This document shows, piece after piece, positions 26,283 to 35,347 of a DNA stretch of 64,000 nt. The position numbers were made by a program, and so were the translations under genes. Below the pieces are notes generated by a model that ran no database searches, was not told where the DNA came from, and saw only the letters and a program-made list of their open reading frames with translations. The stretch comes from Flavobacterium phragmitis (GTDB lineage Bacteria; Bacteroidota; Bacteroidia; Flavobacteriales; Flavobacteriaceae): the NCBI RefSeq assembly GCF_900112575.1, contig NZ_FOMH01000013.1:62001-126000 (forward strand), written 5' to 3'. Numbering within the stretch: position 1 is the stretch's first letter; every line of letters starts with the position of its first letter.

Positions 26283-26470
26283 TTGCTAAGGTTCTGAGAT
26301 ACTAAGATACTAAGATTTTCCAATCTTTGAGATAAATAAAGCCTGTTGAAAATATAATTTTTAACAGGCTTTATTTATGTTTTGAAAAAAAGAATCCTTC
26401 TAATCCTTTTAATCTGTGGCTAAGAAAACTTAGAATCTTAGTATCTCAGTATCTCAGAACCTTAGCGTCT
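26283..26470. repeat. Inverted repeat arms around a terminator
   Basis: Arms of about 40 bases, 26283-26320 and 26422-26470, share GCTAAGGTTCTGAGATACT (inverted) with few mismatches. They lie on either side of the terminator at 26332-26378, between two convergent genes. The CTTAG-type sequence family also occurs at 7304 and 9970. Confidence 0.75.
26332..26378. terminator. Bidirectional terminator
   Basis: A long stem (ATAAATAAAGCCTGTT with its complement) lies between the convergent lipoprotein and DUF2971 genes. Confidence 0.85.
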
Positions 26471-27172
26471 CTAGATCAATATGTCACTTTCCAAATCTGA
26501 TTTTTCGATTTCAAAATCAAATCCAAGGCGTTCTACCAATTCAATTACCAGTTTTTTATACCAGTTCTCTGATTTTGGATGAATATAAATCTTTTCGATT
26601 AATTGATTAATATCGACATTGATTTTTAGACCATCGTTGAGTTTTATGGTACTTTTTGAAGTGTCGGTTAAAATGCGGACTTCTCTTTCGTATTGAAAGC
26701 TTTTTCTTTTAAATAAAAAGGGAAAGAATAAATCTTCAAAAGGAATATATTCTTTTTTATAATCGATGTAATTGACTTCGCCAATATACTGATCAAAATT
26801 GTTTTCAGGTTTAACTGCTTTCTGCAATCGACCGATGGTAGACTGAATTGCCAATCCTTCACTGTTTTGAGTAAAAATCTGCCACATGGCAAATGATTCG
26901 TATTCGTTAATATGCCAACTGCTAACCGCTACTTGTTCTCTGTGTGTTTTGTAATAATTAAGAAACTCAGGATTATCGATCGCTAATTTCTTGATCTCTT
27001 CGTAAGTAGGTTCGCTAAAAGTACCTTCATATTGATCTTCAAATTTGTCAGATCGTGACATGAATAACTTTTTAGAAAGCAGTAAATCGAGGAATTTTGA
27101 TAAATCAAGATATTTCCAAACTATAGTGTCGGAATCTTTAGGAAGAGTAAGATTAGGGTTGTTAAGATACAT
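26471..27172 (-). CDS. DUF2971 domain protein
   Basis: A 233-residue cytosolic protein with the DUF2971 pattern: WKYLDLSKFLDLLLSKKLFMSR, DKFEDQYEGTFSEP, WHINEYESFAMWQIF and FKRKSFQYEREVRIL. The family is found near defence genes in some bacteria, but nothing of that kind is adjacent here. Function is unknown. Single gene; an inverted repeat (27227-27275) separates it from the exporter gene upstream. Confidence 0.82.
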   Translation of the reverse strand: MYLNNPNLTLPKDSDTIVWKYLDLSKFLDLLLSKKLFMSRSDKFEDQYEGTFSEPTYEEIKKLAIDNPEFLNYYKTHREQVAVSSWHINEYESFAMWQIFTQNSEGLAIQSTIGRLQKAVKPENNFDQYIGEVNYIDYKKEYIPFEDLFFPFLFKRKSFQYEREVRILTDTSKSTIKLNDGLKINVDINQLIEKIYIHPKSENWYKKLVIELVERLGFDFEIEKSDLESDILI

Positions 27173-27300
27173 TTTATTGTGGTTAAATGATTTATTCTTT
27201 AACTAACCTAAAGTTATAAAAATAAACACAGATTAAAGAAATTAAACTCAGTTTTAATATTTCCTTAATCTGTGTAAGATATTTTGATGTTGATTTAAAT

Positions 27301-29130
27301 CTACGACTCGAAAGACTGCATCGTTACCAGTTTATTGTAAGTGCCATTGTGGGCAATTAATTCTTCGTGAGTTCCCTTCTCAACAATTTTTCCTTTTTGC
27401 ATTACTATAATTACGTCCGCTTTTTGAATTGTTGAAAGACGGTGTGCAATTACAATCGAAGTTCTGTTCTGCATCATGTTTTCGAGCGCAACCTGAACAA
27501 ATTTTTCACTTTCAGTATCCAAAGCTGATGTAGCTTCGTCCAGAATCATAATCGGTGGATTTTTCAATACTGCACGGGCAATAGACAAACGTTGTCTTTG
27601 TCCGCCGGAAAGTTTGTTTCCGCTGTCTCCGATATTGGTATAAATTCCTTTTGGCAGATCTTTTACAAATTCATAAGCATTAGCAATTTTTAATGCTTCG
27701 ATAATTTCATCGTCTGTAGCGTCTAATTTTCCTAAAGAAATATTGGCTTTAATCGTATCATTGAATAAAATACTGTCTTGAGTAACCAATCCCATTAAAC
27801 CGCGAAGCGATTGCAGATTAATATCTTTGATGTTGATTCCGTCAATAGAAATTGAACCGTCTGTAACATCATAAAAGCGAGTCAATAAATTAGCAATTGT
27901 ACTTTTCCCACTTCCAGACTGGCCAACAAGTGCAACAGTTTGGCCTTTTTTGATTTGAAGAGAAAAATCTTTTAAAACCGTTTCTTCTTCGTATTTAAAG
28001 TTTATATTCTGAACGTTGATATTGTCATCAAAAGTTGTTTTTTCAACAGCATTTTCCTTTGATACGATAGTGTTTTCTTGTTCCAGAACTTCAAGAACAC
28101 GTTCTGCTGCTGCATTTCCTCTTTTCACACCATAAGAAGCTTTAGAAATTGCTTTTGCCGGAGTTAAGATGTTGTACGCTAAACTCATGTAGCCAATGAA
28201 AGAAGCTGCGTCTAGCGTTTTGTCAATTAATACCATTTGTCCTCCAAACCACAATAAGATTGTAATAACCAAAATTCCCATGAATTCACTGGCAGGAGAA
28301 GCAAGATTTTGTCGGTTTCCAATGCTGTTGGATAATTTAAAGAAACGGTCTGTAGAATTTTGAAATACAGAATTAAAGTAATTTTCTGCATTGTATCCTT
28401 TTACAACTTTCAGTCCTCCAATAGTTTCTTCGATTGTAGATAAAAAAGTACCTTGCTCTTGTTGTGCTTTAGTAGATTGTTTTTTTAGTTGTTTCCCAAT
28501 TAAAGAAATTAAATAACCTGAAATCGGAATAAAAACAAAAACGAATACAGTTAGTTTAACACTAATGTAAAGCATGGCAAAAATCGTAAAGATTATGGTT
28601 AAAGGTTCTTTTACGATAAGTTCCAAAATTGCTAGAAATGAAGTCTGTACTTCATTTACGTCTCCCGATATTCTTGAAATAACGTCACCCTTTCTCTTTT
28701 CAGAATAAAAGGCTAAAGGTAGTTCCAATGTCTTTTTGTACATCGCATTTCGCATATCTCTCAATATTCCGTTTCGTAGGAAATTGATAAAAAACATTGC
28801 AAGATAATCGCATAAATTTTTTAATAAGAAGATGCTAATAATACCCGCAACCATTATGCCCAAAGTATGCCCTGCTCCATAAGTATCGGTTGTGGTTGTG
28901 ATGAAATAACTCAAAGAATCTTCTCCGTATTTCTTGATTTCACTAATTCCCGTATATACTGGTTTAATGGTGTTTCTCTTAGTTTGGTCAAATAAGACCT
29001 GTACCATTGGAATTAATGATACAAAAGAAAGTGTACTGAAAAGTGCATATAGAACATTAAAGAAAATGTTTAGGAATGCGTATTTTTTATATGGATATAT
29101 AAAAGGAACTATTTTTTTGAAATTACTCAT
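27301..29130 (-). CDS. ABC exporter, MsbA-like (fused permease and ATPase)
   Basis: A 609-residue half-transporter that exports lipid or drug substrates as a homodimer. The membrane domain covers about 1-330 with six helices. The ATPase domain has Walker A GQSGSGKST, signature LSGGQRQRLSIARA, Walker B IMILDEATSALD and H-loop IVIAHRLST. All catalytic elements are intact. The family includes lipid A flippases, so a role in outer membrane lipid transport is plausible but not shown. It is a single gene. Confidence 0.92.
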   Translation of the reverse strand: MSNFKKIVPFIYPYKKYAFLNIFFNVLYALFSTLSFVSLIPMVQVLFDQTKRNTIKPVYTGISEIKKYGEDSLSYFITTTTDTYGAGHTLGIMVAGIISIFLLKNLCDYLAMFFINFLRNGILRDMRNAMYKKTLELPLAFYSEKRKGDVISRISGDVNEVQTSFLAILELIVKEPLTIIFTIFAMLYISVKLTVFVFVFIPISGYLISLIGKQLKKQSTKAQQEQGTFLSTIEETIGGLKVVKGYNAENYFNSVFQNSTDRFFKLSNSIGNRQNLASPASEFMGILVITILLWFGGQMVLIDKTLDAASFIGYMSLAYNILTPAKAISKASYGVKRGNAAAERVLEVLEQENTIVSKENAVEKTTFDDNINVQNINFKYEEETVLKDFSLQIKKGQTVALVGQSGSGKSTIANLLTRFYDVTDGSISIDGINIKDINLQSLRGLMGLVTQDSILFNDTIKANISLGKLDATDDEIIEALKIANAYEFVKDLPKGIYTNIGDSGNKLSGGQRQRLSIARAVLKNPPIMILDEATSALDTESEKFVQVALENMMQNRTSIVIAHRLSTIQKADVIIVMQKGKIVEKGTHEELIAHNGTYNKLVTMQSFES

Positions 29131-29277
29131 TTAAATTTGAATATTTTTTTTCTGTTATGCTGGGTTTCTTTCGAATTGCAGCATTTTTTTTGGTTATAAT
29201 TAGATTGTTTTTTTTTGAGTTTTTACCTCGCAAAATTAATCCAATTGGTTTGGTTTCAATTTTTTTTGGCTTTTTTT

Positions 29278-29325
29278 TATCAAAAAAACTCTGATTTGCA
29301 TTTGTTTTAAATGTAAATCAGAGTT
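29278..29325 (-). terminator. Terminator of the phosphohexose mutase gene
   Basis: A 17-base stem (29288-29304 with 29309-29325, one mismatch) is followed on the minus strand by a T-rich tract. Confidence 0.75.
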
Positions 29326-29345
29326 CTAAAAATTGAATTTAATCT

Positions 29346-29370
29346 ATTGTGCACACACTGTGTGCACAAT
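29346..29370. repeat. Perfect 12-base palindrome with one central base
   Basis: ATTGTGCACACA, C, TGTGTGCACAAT; outside it ATCTAT and ATAGAT add a further bulged pairing. It lies 36 bases past the mutase stop, before the terminator. It looks like a protein-binding site or a hairpin; no known operator is recognised. Confidence 0.7.
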
Positions 29371-29406
29371 TATGATAGATATATAAAGAGTTTGTCACTC
29401 ATTTTA

Positions 29407-31134
29407 TTATTTCAATTGCATATCAGCAATGATGTTCTGTATTTTTTGATCTAAGAAACTTTCTGCTTCATCAAAATCCGCAACCGATTCTAATTCTGCG
29501 TTTACACTGATGTAGAATTTGATTTTCGGTTCAGTTCCACTTGGTCTTGCACAAATTTTAGAACCGTCTTCAGTGTAATAAATCAATACATTTGATTTTG
29601 GAATATCCATAGAAGATTCTTCATTTGTCAATAAATTCAAAGCAGTAGATGATTGATAATCTTCAACCATAATCACACGCTGACCATTGATTTCTTTTAA
29701 AGGATTTTGGCGTAAATTAATCATCATCTGATTAATTTCTTCTAAACCTTCCATTCCTTTTTTAGTTAATGAAACTAAATATTCTTTGTAGAAACCATTT
29801 TCAACATAAAGCTGTAAAAGTTCTTTATAAACAGAACTTCCTGCAGCTTTTGCCTGAGCAGCAACTTCACATATTAATAGTGTAGCAGCAACTGCATCTT
29901 TATCTCTAACAGCATCGCCAACCATAAAACCAAAGCTTTCTTCACCGCCTCCAATAAATTCAAGTTCTGGGAAATCTTTGATCATTTTAGCGATCCATTT
30001 GAATCCTGTTAATCCAACTTTGCATTCAACACCGTAGCTTGTTGCCAATTCCATCATCATTGGAGTCGACACGATAGTAGATCCAACAAATTGTTTTCCG
30101 TTGATTTTACCCGCTTTTTTCCATTGTTTCAAAAGGAAAGAAGTCATTAGAACCATGGTTTGGTTTCCGTTTAATAAAATCATTTTGCCATCATTGTTTC
30201 TAACGGCAACACCTAAACGGTCACAGTCAGGATCTGTTCCCACAACGATATCAGAATTTGTTTTATCGGCCAATGCCAAAGCCATTGTTAAAGCTTCAGG
30301 TTCTTCTGGGTTTGGAGATTTTACTGTTGGGAAATCTCCATCTGGAACAGCCTGCTCAGGAACAATGTGAACGTTTTTGTAACCAGCCTGAGATAAAACA
30401 TCTGGAATAGATTTTATAGAAGTTCCGTGCAGAGAAGTAAAAACAATATGAAGATTGTCTTTTGCTTCAGCCGGAGTATTGAAACTTGCGTTTTCAATTG
30501 ATGATTTTACGAATGCTTTGTCAATTTCGGTATCGATATATTGAATTAAGCTTTCGTTTGCATTGAATTTGATTTTATCGTAATCTAAACTTTCGATTAC
30601 TTGAATGATTTCACCGTCTTGTGGAGGGACAATTTGTCCGCCATCCTGCCAATACACTTTATATCCATTATATTCAGGTGGATTGTGTGAAGCGGTAAGA
30701 ACAATTCCGCATTGGCATTTTAAATATTTAAGAGCGAAAGACAATTCCGGAGTTGGTCTTAAATCAGAAAATAAATAAACCTGAATTCCGTTTGCAGAAA
30801 AAACATCTGCTACAACTTTTGCAAGCGTATTACTGTTATGACGGCAATCGTAAGCAATAACTACTTTTAAAGGTTCGTTTGGAAAAACTTTATGTAGATA
30901 ATCAGATAATCCCTGAGTGTTTTTTCCCAATGTATATTTATTGATTCTGTTGTTTCCAACACCCATAACACCTCTCATACCTCCAGTACCAAATTCTAAG
31001 TTTTTATAAAAACTCTCTTCAAGGTCTTTTGGAGAAGTTGTCATTAATTCTTTTACTGCTGCCTGCGTTTCTTGATCAAACGTTGGTGTCAGCCATTCAT
31101 TTACAGCGTTTAAAATGTTAGGTGCTATGTTCAT
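29407..31134 (-). CDS. Phosphohexose mutase (phosphoglucomutase/phosphomannomutase)
   Basis: A 575-residue enzyme that moves phosphate between C1 and C6 of hexose phosphates. The active phosphoserine is in [13 protein letters not shown], the magnesium loop is DPDCDRLG, the sugar loop is GGEESFGF and the phosphate loop is [12 protein letters not shown]. All are in the expected order. Size fits the PGM2-like branch that can act on glucose-, mannose- or deoxyribose-phosphates; the preference cannot be read. Single gene, ending in the palindrome and terminator. Confidence 0.93.
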   Translation of the reverse strand: MNIAPNILNAVNEWLTPTFDQETQAAVKELMTTSPKDLEESFYKNLEFGTGGMRGVMGVGNNRINKYTLGKNTQGLSDYLHKVFPNEPLKVVIAYDCRHNSNTLAKVVADVFSANGIQVYLFSDLRPTPELSFALKYLKCQCGIVLTASHNPPEYNGYKVYWQDGGQIVPPQDGEIIQVIESLDYDKIKFNANESLIQYIDTEIDKAFVKSSIENASFNTPAEAKDNLHIVFTSLHGTSIKSIPDVLSQAGYKNVHIVPEQAVPDGDFPTVKSPNPEEPEALTMALALADKTNSDIVVGTDPDCDRLGVAVRNNDGKMILLNGNQTMVLMTSFLLKQWKKAGKINGKQFVGSTIVSTPMMMELATSYGVECKVGLTGFKWIAKMIKDFPELEFIGGGEESFGFMVGDAVRDKDAVAATLLICEVAAQAKAAGSSVYKELLQLYVENGFYKEYLVSLTKKGMEGLEEINQMMINLRQNPLKEINGQRVIMVEDYQSSTALNLLTNEESSMDIPKSNVLIYYTEDGSKICARPSGTEPKIKFYISVNAELESVADFDEAESFLDQKIQNIIADMQLK

Positions 31135-31219
31135 GTAAGTTTTTGTTTATGTTTTAATAAAGGTAGTTTTTCCATAAAACTTAATTTGACTCAAAAAGAT
31201 TATTTTTTCCTGATTGGTG

Positions 31220-32176
31220 TCAAAAATTCACTTCGCGTGCTACTTTATATCTTTCTTCATTGTTTTTGGTTCTTAAAATGATTTCGCCTAAAAAACCTGC
31301 GAGGAAAAGCTGTGTTCCTAAAATCATTGTGGTCAATGCAATATAAAACCAAGGATTGTTAGTGACCAAAGAATACTTCATTCCATTATACATATGGTAT
31401 AGTTTTGAAACACCGATGTATCCTGCAGATAAAAATCCGATGATAAACATGATAGAACCAATGGCTCCAAATAAGTGCATTGGTCTTTTTCCAAAGCGAG
31501 ATAAAAACCAAATCGTAATTAAATCCAGAAAACCGTTTATAAAACGTTCCATTCCGAATTTGGTTTCACCATATTTTCGAGCCTGGTGAATAACCACTTT
31601 TTCACCAATTTTTCCAAATCCGGCATTTTTAGCCAAAACAGGAATATAGCGGTGCATTTCGCCCGAAACTTCAATGTTTTTAACTACGACATTTTTATAG
31701 GCCTTTAACCCGCAGTTAAAATCGTTTAACTCAACACCAGAAGTTTTTCTAGCGGCCCAGTTAAATAATTTTGAAGGAAGATTTTTGGCTACAACAGAAT
31801 CGTAACGTTTCTTTTTCCATCCGGAAACTAAATCGTATTTCTGAGCCGTAATCATTTCGTACAATTCCGGAATCTCATCAGGGCTGTCCTGTAAGTCGGC
31901 ATCCATTGTAATGATAACATCACCTTTTGCTTTTGCAAAACCAGCATGTAAAGCCTGAGATTTCCCAAAGTTTTTCATAAAACGAATGCCTTTTACATTC
32001 GGATTTTCATTAGAAAAACCTTCAATAATCTGCCAAGAATTATCTGTACTACCATCATCTACAAAAATGATTTCATAAGAGTAATTGTTAGATTGCATCA
32101 CTTTAATGATCCATGAGTAGAGCTCTTGAAGTGATTCCTCCTCGTTTAGAAGCGGTATAAGTATAGATAAATTCAT
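31220..32176 (-). CDS. Family 2 glycosyltransferase, DPM/ArnC-like
   Basis: A 318-residue membrane glycosyltransferase that likely loads a sugar from a nucleotide onto a polyprenyl phosphate. The GT2 domain has FVDDGSTDNSW, DADLQDSPDEIP and GLKAYKN. Two C-terminal transmembrane helices follow (LFGAIGSIMFIIGFLSAGYI and FYIALTTMILGTQLFLAGFL). The layout matches dolichol-phosphate mannose synthase-like and GtrB/ArnC enzymes. It lies 8 bases after the DUF4199 gene and is presumably co-transcribed. Confidence 0.9.
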   Translation of the reverse strand: MNLSILIPLLNEEESLQELYSWIIKVMQSNNYSYEIIFVDDGSTDNSWQIIEGFSNENPNVKGIRFMKNFGKSQALHAGFAKAKGDVIITMDADLQDSPDEIPELYEMITAQKYDLVSGWKKKRYDSVVAKNLPSKLFNWAARKTSGVELNDFNCGLKAYKNVVVKNIEVSGEMHRYIPVLAKNAGFGKIGEKVVIHQARKYGETKFGMERFINGFLDLITIWFLSRFGKRPMHLFGAIGSIMFIIGFLSAGYIGVSKLYHMYNGMKYSLVTNNPWFYIALTTMILGTQLFLAGFLGEIILRTKNNEERYKVAREVNF

Positions 32177-32184
32177 TTATATTT

Positions 32185-32715
32185 TTATTCTTGTGTAGAT
32201 TTGCTTTTGAAAAATGCAGCTAAAATTAATCCTAAAATAGAATAGCCGATAACGCTGAAAACAAGTCCTTTTAATTGTTCTGTAACTGAGAAAGGATTGT
32301 TTTCTCTCATTTTAGTTAAAGCTTCGTTTATAGCAGAAGCAGGAGTTCCAAACTTCTGTAAAGTTTCAGCCATATATTTAACTAATAACTCACTTAGCGT
32401 GTTTTTTGCCTCTGGGTCAATTACGTTAAATAATAAAATACTAAATAATGAAGAAATCGCTACAGCAATAATTGTAGCTATAAAAAAAGTGGTAAACGCA
32501 TCTTTAAAAGAGAAAAAGCCATTGACTTCTTTTTTTGTTTTAGTAAGTAACAGGATTCCAACCACTACATAAATAACAAAAGTAAGACCGCCAATCCAGC
32601 CCGAAACAAATAATTTAAGATCTATAGCGTAGAGAGTCGCCGTAATTAATGCCAGAATAACTCCTAAAGCGATTCCATAAGTAATTCCATTCTTTTTGAT
32701 AACTTCATTAATCAT
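32185..32715 (-). CDS. DUF4199 membrane protein
   Basis: A 176-residue protein with four hydrophobic segments (about 13-33, 40-58, 75-100, 148-168) and the DUF4199 pattern (KNGITYGIALGVILA, SFKDAFTTFFIATIIAVAIS). Function is unknown. The open frame reaches a TTG at 32745, but that TTG is inside the promoter box TATATTTG, so the ATG at 32713-32715 is taken. It is first in an operon with the glycosyltransferase. Confidence 0.85.
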   Translation of the reverse strand: MINEVIKKNGITYGIALGVILALITATLYAIDLKLFVSGWIGGLTFVIYVVVGILLLTKTKKEVNGFFSFKDAFTTFFIATIIAVAISSLFSILLFNVIDPEAKNTLSELLVKYMAETLQKFGTPASAINEALTKMRENNPFSVTEQLKGLVFSVIGYSILGLILAAFFKSKSTQE

Positions 32716-32742
32716 ATTTCTATAGGTTTTAAAATTAATCCA

Positions 32743-32750
32743 CAAATATA
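32743..32750 (-). promoter_or_regulatory. -7 promoter box of the DUF4199-glycosyltransferase operon
   Basis: TATATTTG on the minus strand, 27 bases before the chosen ATG. The upstream TTG is not clear. Confidence 0.5.
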
Positions 32751-32819
32751 GTAATTCCCACTATAATCGGAGATAAAAAAAGCTTTTCGAAATAAACTAA
32801 AAAAAAGTGAGCTAAGTAT

Positions 32820-32848
32820 TTGTTTATTAAAAAAGAATTGTAAATTTG
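32820..32848 (+). promoter_or_regulatory. Promoter of the L31 gene
   Basis: TTG (32820-32822), an 18-base spacer and TAAATTTG (32841-32848) give a full consensus match. It predicts a leader of about 110 bases before the ATG. Confidence 0.82.
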
Positions 32849-32963
32849 CACACTCAAAAATAATTAAATTTTTAAACAAAAAAGAGTAGTGTTGTTTATA
32901 CCTTTTCAGTTAAAAGAAAAGCTTCAAAATAAAAATGCTCTAAAACAATAAATAAAAGAAAAG

Positions 32964-33218
32964 ATGAAAAAAGGAATTCACCCAGAAAATTACAGATTAG
33001 TTGCATTTAAAGACATGTCTAATGATGATGTTTTTATCACTAAATCTACTGCAGATACAAAAGAAACAATTGAAGTTGACGGAGTTGAGTATCCAGTTGT
33101 AAAAATGGAGATTTCTAGAACATCTCACCCTTTTTATACTGGTAAATCTAAACTTATCGATACTGCAGGACGTATTGATAAATTCAAAACTAAATATGCT
33201 AAACACGCTAAAAAATAA
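32964..33218 (+). CDS. rpmE2: 50S ribosomal protein L31, type B
   Basis: An 84-residue large-subunit protein, starting [19 protein letters not shown] and containing [26 protein letters not shown]. It lacks the CxxC zinc pairs of type A L31, so it is the zinc-free form. Single-gene unit with its own promoter, a long AT-rich leader and a strong terminator. Confidence 0.96.
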
Positions 33219-33237
33219 TAGCTGTTTTAAATTATAC

Positions 33238-33270
33238 AAAAGCCTTCCAATTCTGGGAGGCTTTTTTTAT
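33238..33270 (+). terminator. Terminator of the L31 gene
   Basis: A stem pairing AAAGCCT with AGGCTTT (plus inner CC/GG) is followed by a T-run, 20 bases after the stop. Confidence 0.85.
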
Positions 33271-33378
33271 GCGTTAAATATTACTTTTCGTTAAAGTGGT
33301 TTTTTATTAAACCAGTAAAATATTTGTAACTTTGGCCTTAGGTAACCAAATCAAATTTTAACAAACACTCAATTATTT

Positions 33379-34551
33379 ATGAACTACATTCTTTTCGACG
33401 GACCCGTTCGGAATGCTTTATTACCCTTTACTTTTACGCGGCCGGTGGCTGATATTTTGGTTGGAATTATGACTATTCGTCAAAAATGGGAAAGACGTTT
33501 AGGTTCTACAATTACCACTATAACCGAAGATTATTTATCAGAGAAATTTCCGATGGTTGAAATGGAAGAAAATGTAATGATCAACGCTGCGTATTTGCCA
33601 AATGATACTCTTGCGGAGATGGTTTCCAATTTGACTACAAATCAAGCTATATTTAAAGGAGAAGATGTAATAGCATTTTTTGCAGGTGAAAATCAGGAAG
33701 TCGATTTTGATACTTATGAAATTATTCAATACAACGACGATTGTCTTACTATCGAGCATACTTGGGATATTTTCTCTAAAAACGATGCTGCAATCCGTCA
33801 GGATTTTGATTTTTTAACCGAAGACCGAAAATCACAGCCAATTCCTAAAAGCGTAAACGTAATTGCTCCTGAAAATATATTTATTGAAGAAGGTGCAAAA
33901 TTAGAGTTCGTGACTTTAAATGCTTCGAACGGACCTATATATATAGGTAAGAATACGGAGATCATGGAAGGAACTGCTATTCGTGGTCCTTTTGCTTTAT
34001 GTGAAAATGCCATGGTAAAAATGTCGGCTAAGGTTTATGGTGCGACAACTGTTGGACCAGGATCTAGAATAGGCGGGGAGGTTAAAAACTCAGTTCTTTT
34101 TGCAAATTCGAATAAAGGACACGAAGGATTTTTAGGTGATTCTGTTTTAGGCGAATGGTGTAATATTGGTGCTGATTCCAACAATTCGAACCTAAAAAAT
34201 AATTACGAAGAAGTAAAATTATGGAGCTACGAAACAGAAGGTTTTGCAAAAACAGGACTTCAGTTCTGCGGTTTAATGATGGGAGATCACAGTAAATGTG
34301 GTATCAATACGATGTTTAATACCGGAACTGTTGTTGGTGTAAGCGCTAATATTTTCGGTTCTGGATTTCCAAGAAATTTTGTTCCAAGTTTCTCTTGGGG
34401 AGGCGCTGCTGGATTTACAACTTACGTAACCAAAAAAGCTTTTGAAACGGCAAGATTGGTTATGAGCAGAAGAAATATAGAATTTGACGCAACCGAAGCG
34501 GCGATTATGGAGCACATTTTCGAAGAAACTAAAAAATGGAGAAAGGACTAA
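33379..34551 (+). CDS. GlmU-like sugar nucleotidyltransferase/acetyltransferase
   Basis: A 390-residue enzyme of the alternative bacterial GlmU type, probably making UDP-GlcNAc from glucosamine-1-phosphate. It begins MNYILFDGPVRNALLPFTFT, the family's typical start, followed by RPVADILVGIMTI. The second half is a left-handed beta-helix of hexapeptide repeats (IFIEEGAKLE, GPIYIGKNTEIMEGTAI, CNIGADSNNSNLKNNY). The standard GlmU signature GxGTRM is absent, as usual in this branch. TAACTTTG at 33327-33334 is a promoter-like box. It is monocistronic. Confidence 0.85.
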   Translation: MNYILFDGPVRNALLPFTFTRPVADILVGIMTIRQKWERRLGSTITTITEDYLSEKFPMVEMEENVMINAAYLPNDTLAEMVSNLTTNQAIFKGEDVIAFFAGENQEVDFDTYEIIQYNDDCLTIEHTWDIFSKNDAAIRQDFDFLTEDRKSQPIPKSVNVIAPENIFIEEGAKLEFVTLNASNGPIYIGKNTEIMEGTAIRGPFALCENAMVKMSAKVYGATTVGPGSRIGGEVKNSVLFANSNKGHEGFLGDSVLGEWCNIGADSNNSNLKNNYEEVKLWSYETEGFAKTGLQFCGLMMGDHSKCGINTMFNTGTVVGVSANIFGSGFPRNFVPSFSWGGAAGFTTYVTKKAFETARLVMSRRNIEFDATEAAIMEHIFEETKKWRKD

Positions 34552-34592
34552 TTAGATAATTAGGCAATTTGAAAATTAGATAATTTTTACAA

Positions 34593-34621
34593 CCCGACAG
34601 GTTTTTAAAACCTGTCGGGTT
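34593..34621 (+). terminator. Terminator-like hairpin after the GlmU-like gene
   Basis: ACCCGACAGG pairs with CCTGTCGGGT around an A/T loop and is followed by TTTGTTTTTTT. It lies 42 bases past the GlmU-like stop. Confidence 0.75.
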
Positions 34622-34703
34622 TGTTTTTTTGCCACAGATTAATGGATTAAAAAGATTTTAGATAAAGAAGATTGTGTGAGTGGAAAATAATCTGTGGCTG
34701 AAA

Positions 34704-35147
34704 TTATTTGTCAATTTTAATAAAATCCTCTTTCAGATTAAATTTCAATTCTAATCCATTAGTCAGTTTTGTTTCATAACCAGAAGTTCCAATTTCTATT
34801 TTGGTTACTTTTTCCTTTGGGAAATTTGTTTTGATATAAGAAGCAATCTTTTTCGGAATAACAGATTTTGGAATTTTATCATTTTTACCATCCACTTCTT
34901 TCCAGTTTCCTTTTTTGTCAAATTCAATTTCAAGCTGTTTGTCATATTGAACTTTGTATTCTGTAGAAAAGATTTCTTTTTCTTCTAAAATATAACTCGG
35001 TTTTTTTGAGCCAAAATGAGTTTTTAAGAAAGCTTGTGCGTTTGCAGGTAAAGCTTCTTTTTTAATTATCGTTTTTTGCGCATTCGCAGAAATCCCAAAT
35101 AGAAATCCCATAATTAAGTAAACGGTCAGTTTTAATTTCGTTTTCAT
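34704..35147 (-). CDS. Periplasmic PepSY-like protein
   Basis: A 147-residue exported protein. The signal peptide ends at ISANAQ (residue 23). Two repeats of a PepSY-like pattern follow, each about 60 residues (ALPANAQAFLKTHFGSKKPS, then VIPKKIASYIKTNFPKEKVT). This matches the Bacteroidetes PepSY-like (DUF2874-type) family, which lacks a known enzyme activity and is thought to bind proteins or peptides. It stands alone, antisense to its neighbours and inside the inverted repeat pair. Confidence 0.8.
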   Translation of the reverse strand: MKTKLKLTVYLIMGFLFGISANAQKTIIKKEALPANAQAFLKTHFGSKKPSYILEEKEIFSTEYKVQYDKQLEIEFDKKGNWKEVDGKNDKIPKSVIPKKIASYIKTNFPKEKVTKIEIGTSGYETKLTNGLELKFNLKEDFIKIDK

Positions 35148-35253
35148 ATTTTGCTGATTTATAAAATTTTATACAAGATAAGGTTAATATTTAAAATAGT
35201 ATTAAATAGAAATTATCTAATTACCACATTTTCAAAATTATCTAATTATCAAA

Positions 35254-35283
35254 TTGCCTAATTATCTAATTAATCTATCTTTG
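35254..35283 (+). promoter_or_regulatory. Promoter of the ABC-F gene
   Basis: TTG (35254-35256), a 19-base spacer and TATCTTTG (35276-35283) fit the consensus. The TTG lies inside the right arm of the inverted repeat, so the repeat supplies half of the promoter. Confidence 0.78.
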
Positions 35284-35347
35284 CAGCACGAAAAAACAGG
35301 GTAGTTCAATAAAAAGCTAACCGATTAAATAAAATTCACAAAAACAA

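Larger units (their letters stand above)
34550..35271. repeat. Near-perfect inverted repeat pair around the PepSY-like gene
   Basis: The 38-base arms 34550-34587 and 35234-35271 agree at 37 of 38 positions when one is inverted. They enclose a single gene. Inside the left arm there is a hairpin (34593-34619, CGACAGG with CCTGTCG) and a CCACAGATTA/TAATCTGTGG pair near 34630-34697. The left arm starts at the stop codon of the GlmU-like gene; the right arm contains the TTG of the ABC-F promoter. Confidence 0.85.

Noticed and set aside
26471-27172. DUF2971 gene as part of a defence island
   Set aside because: All neighbours are housekeeping or envelope genes; no nuclease, helicase or reverse transcriptase gene is close.
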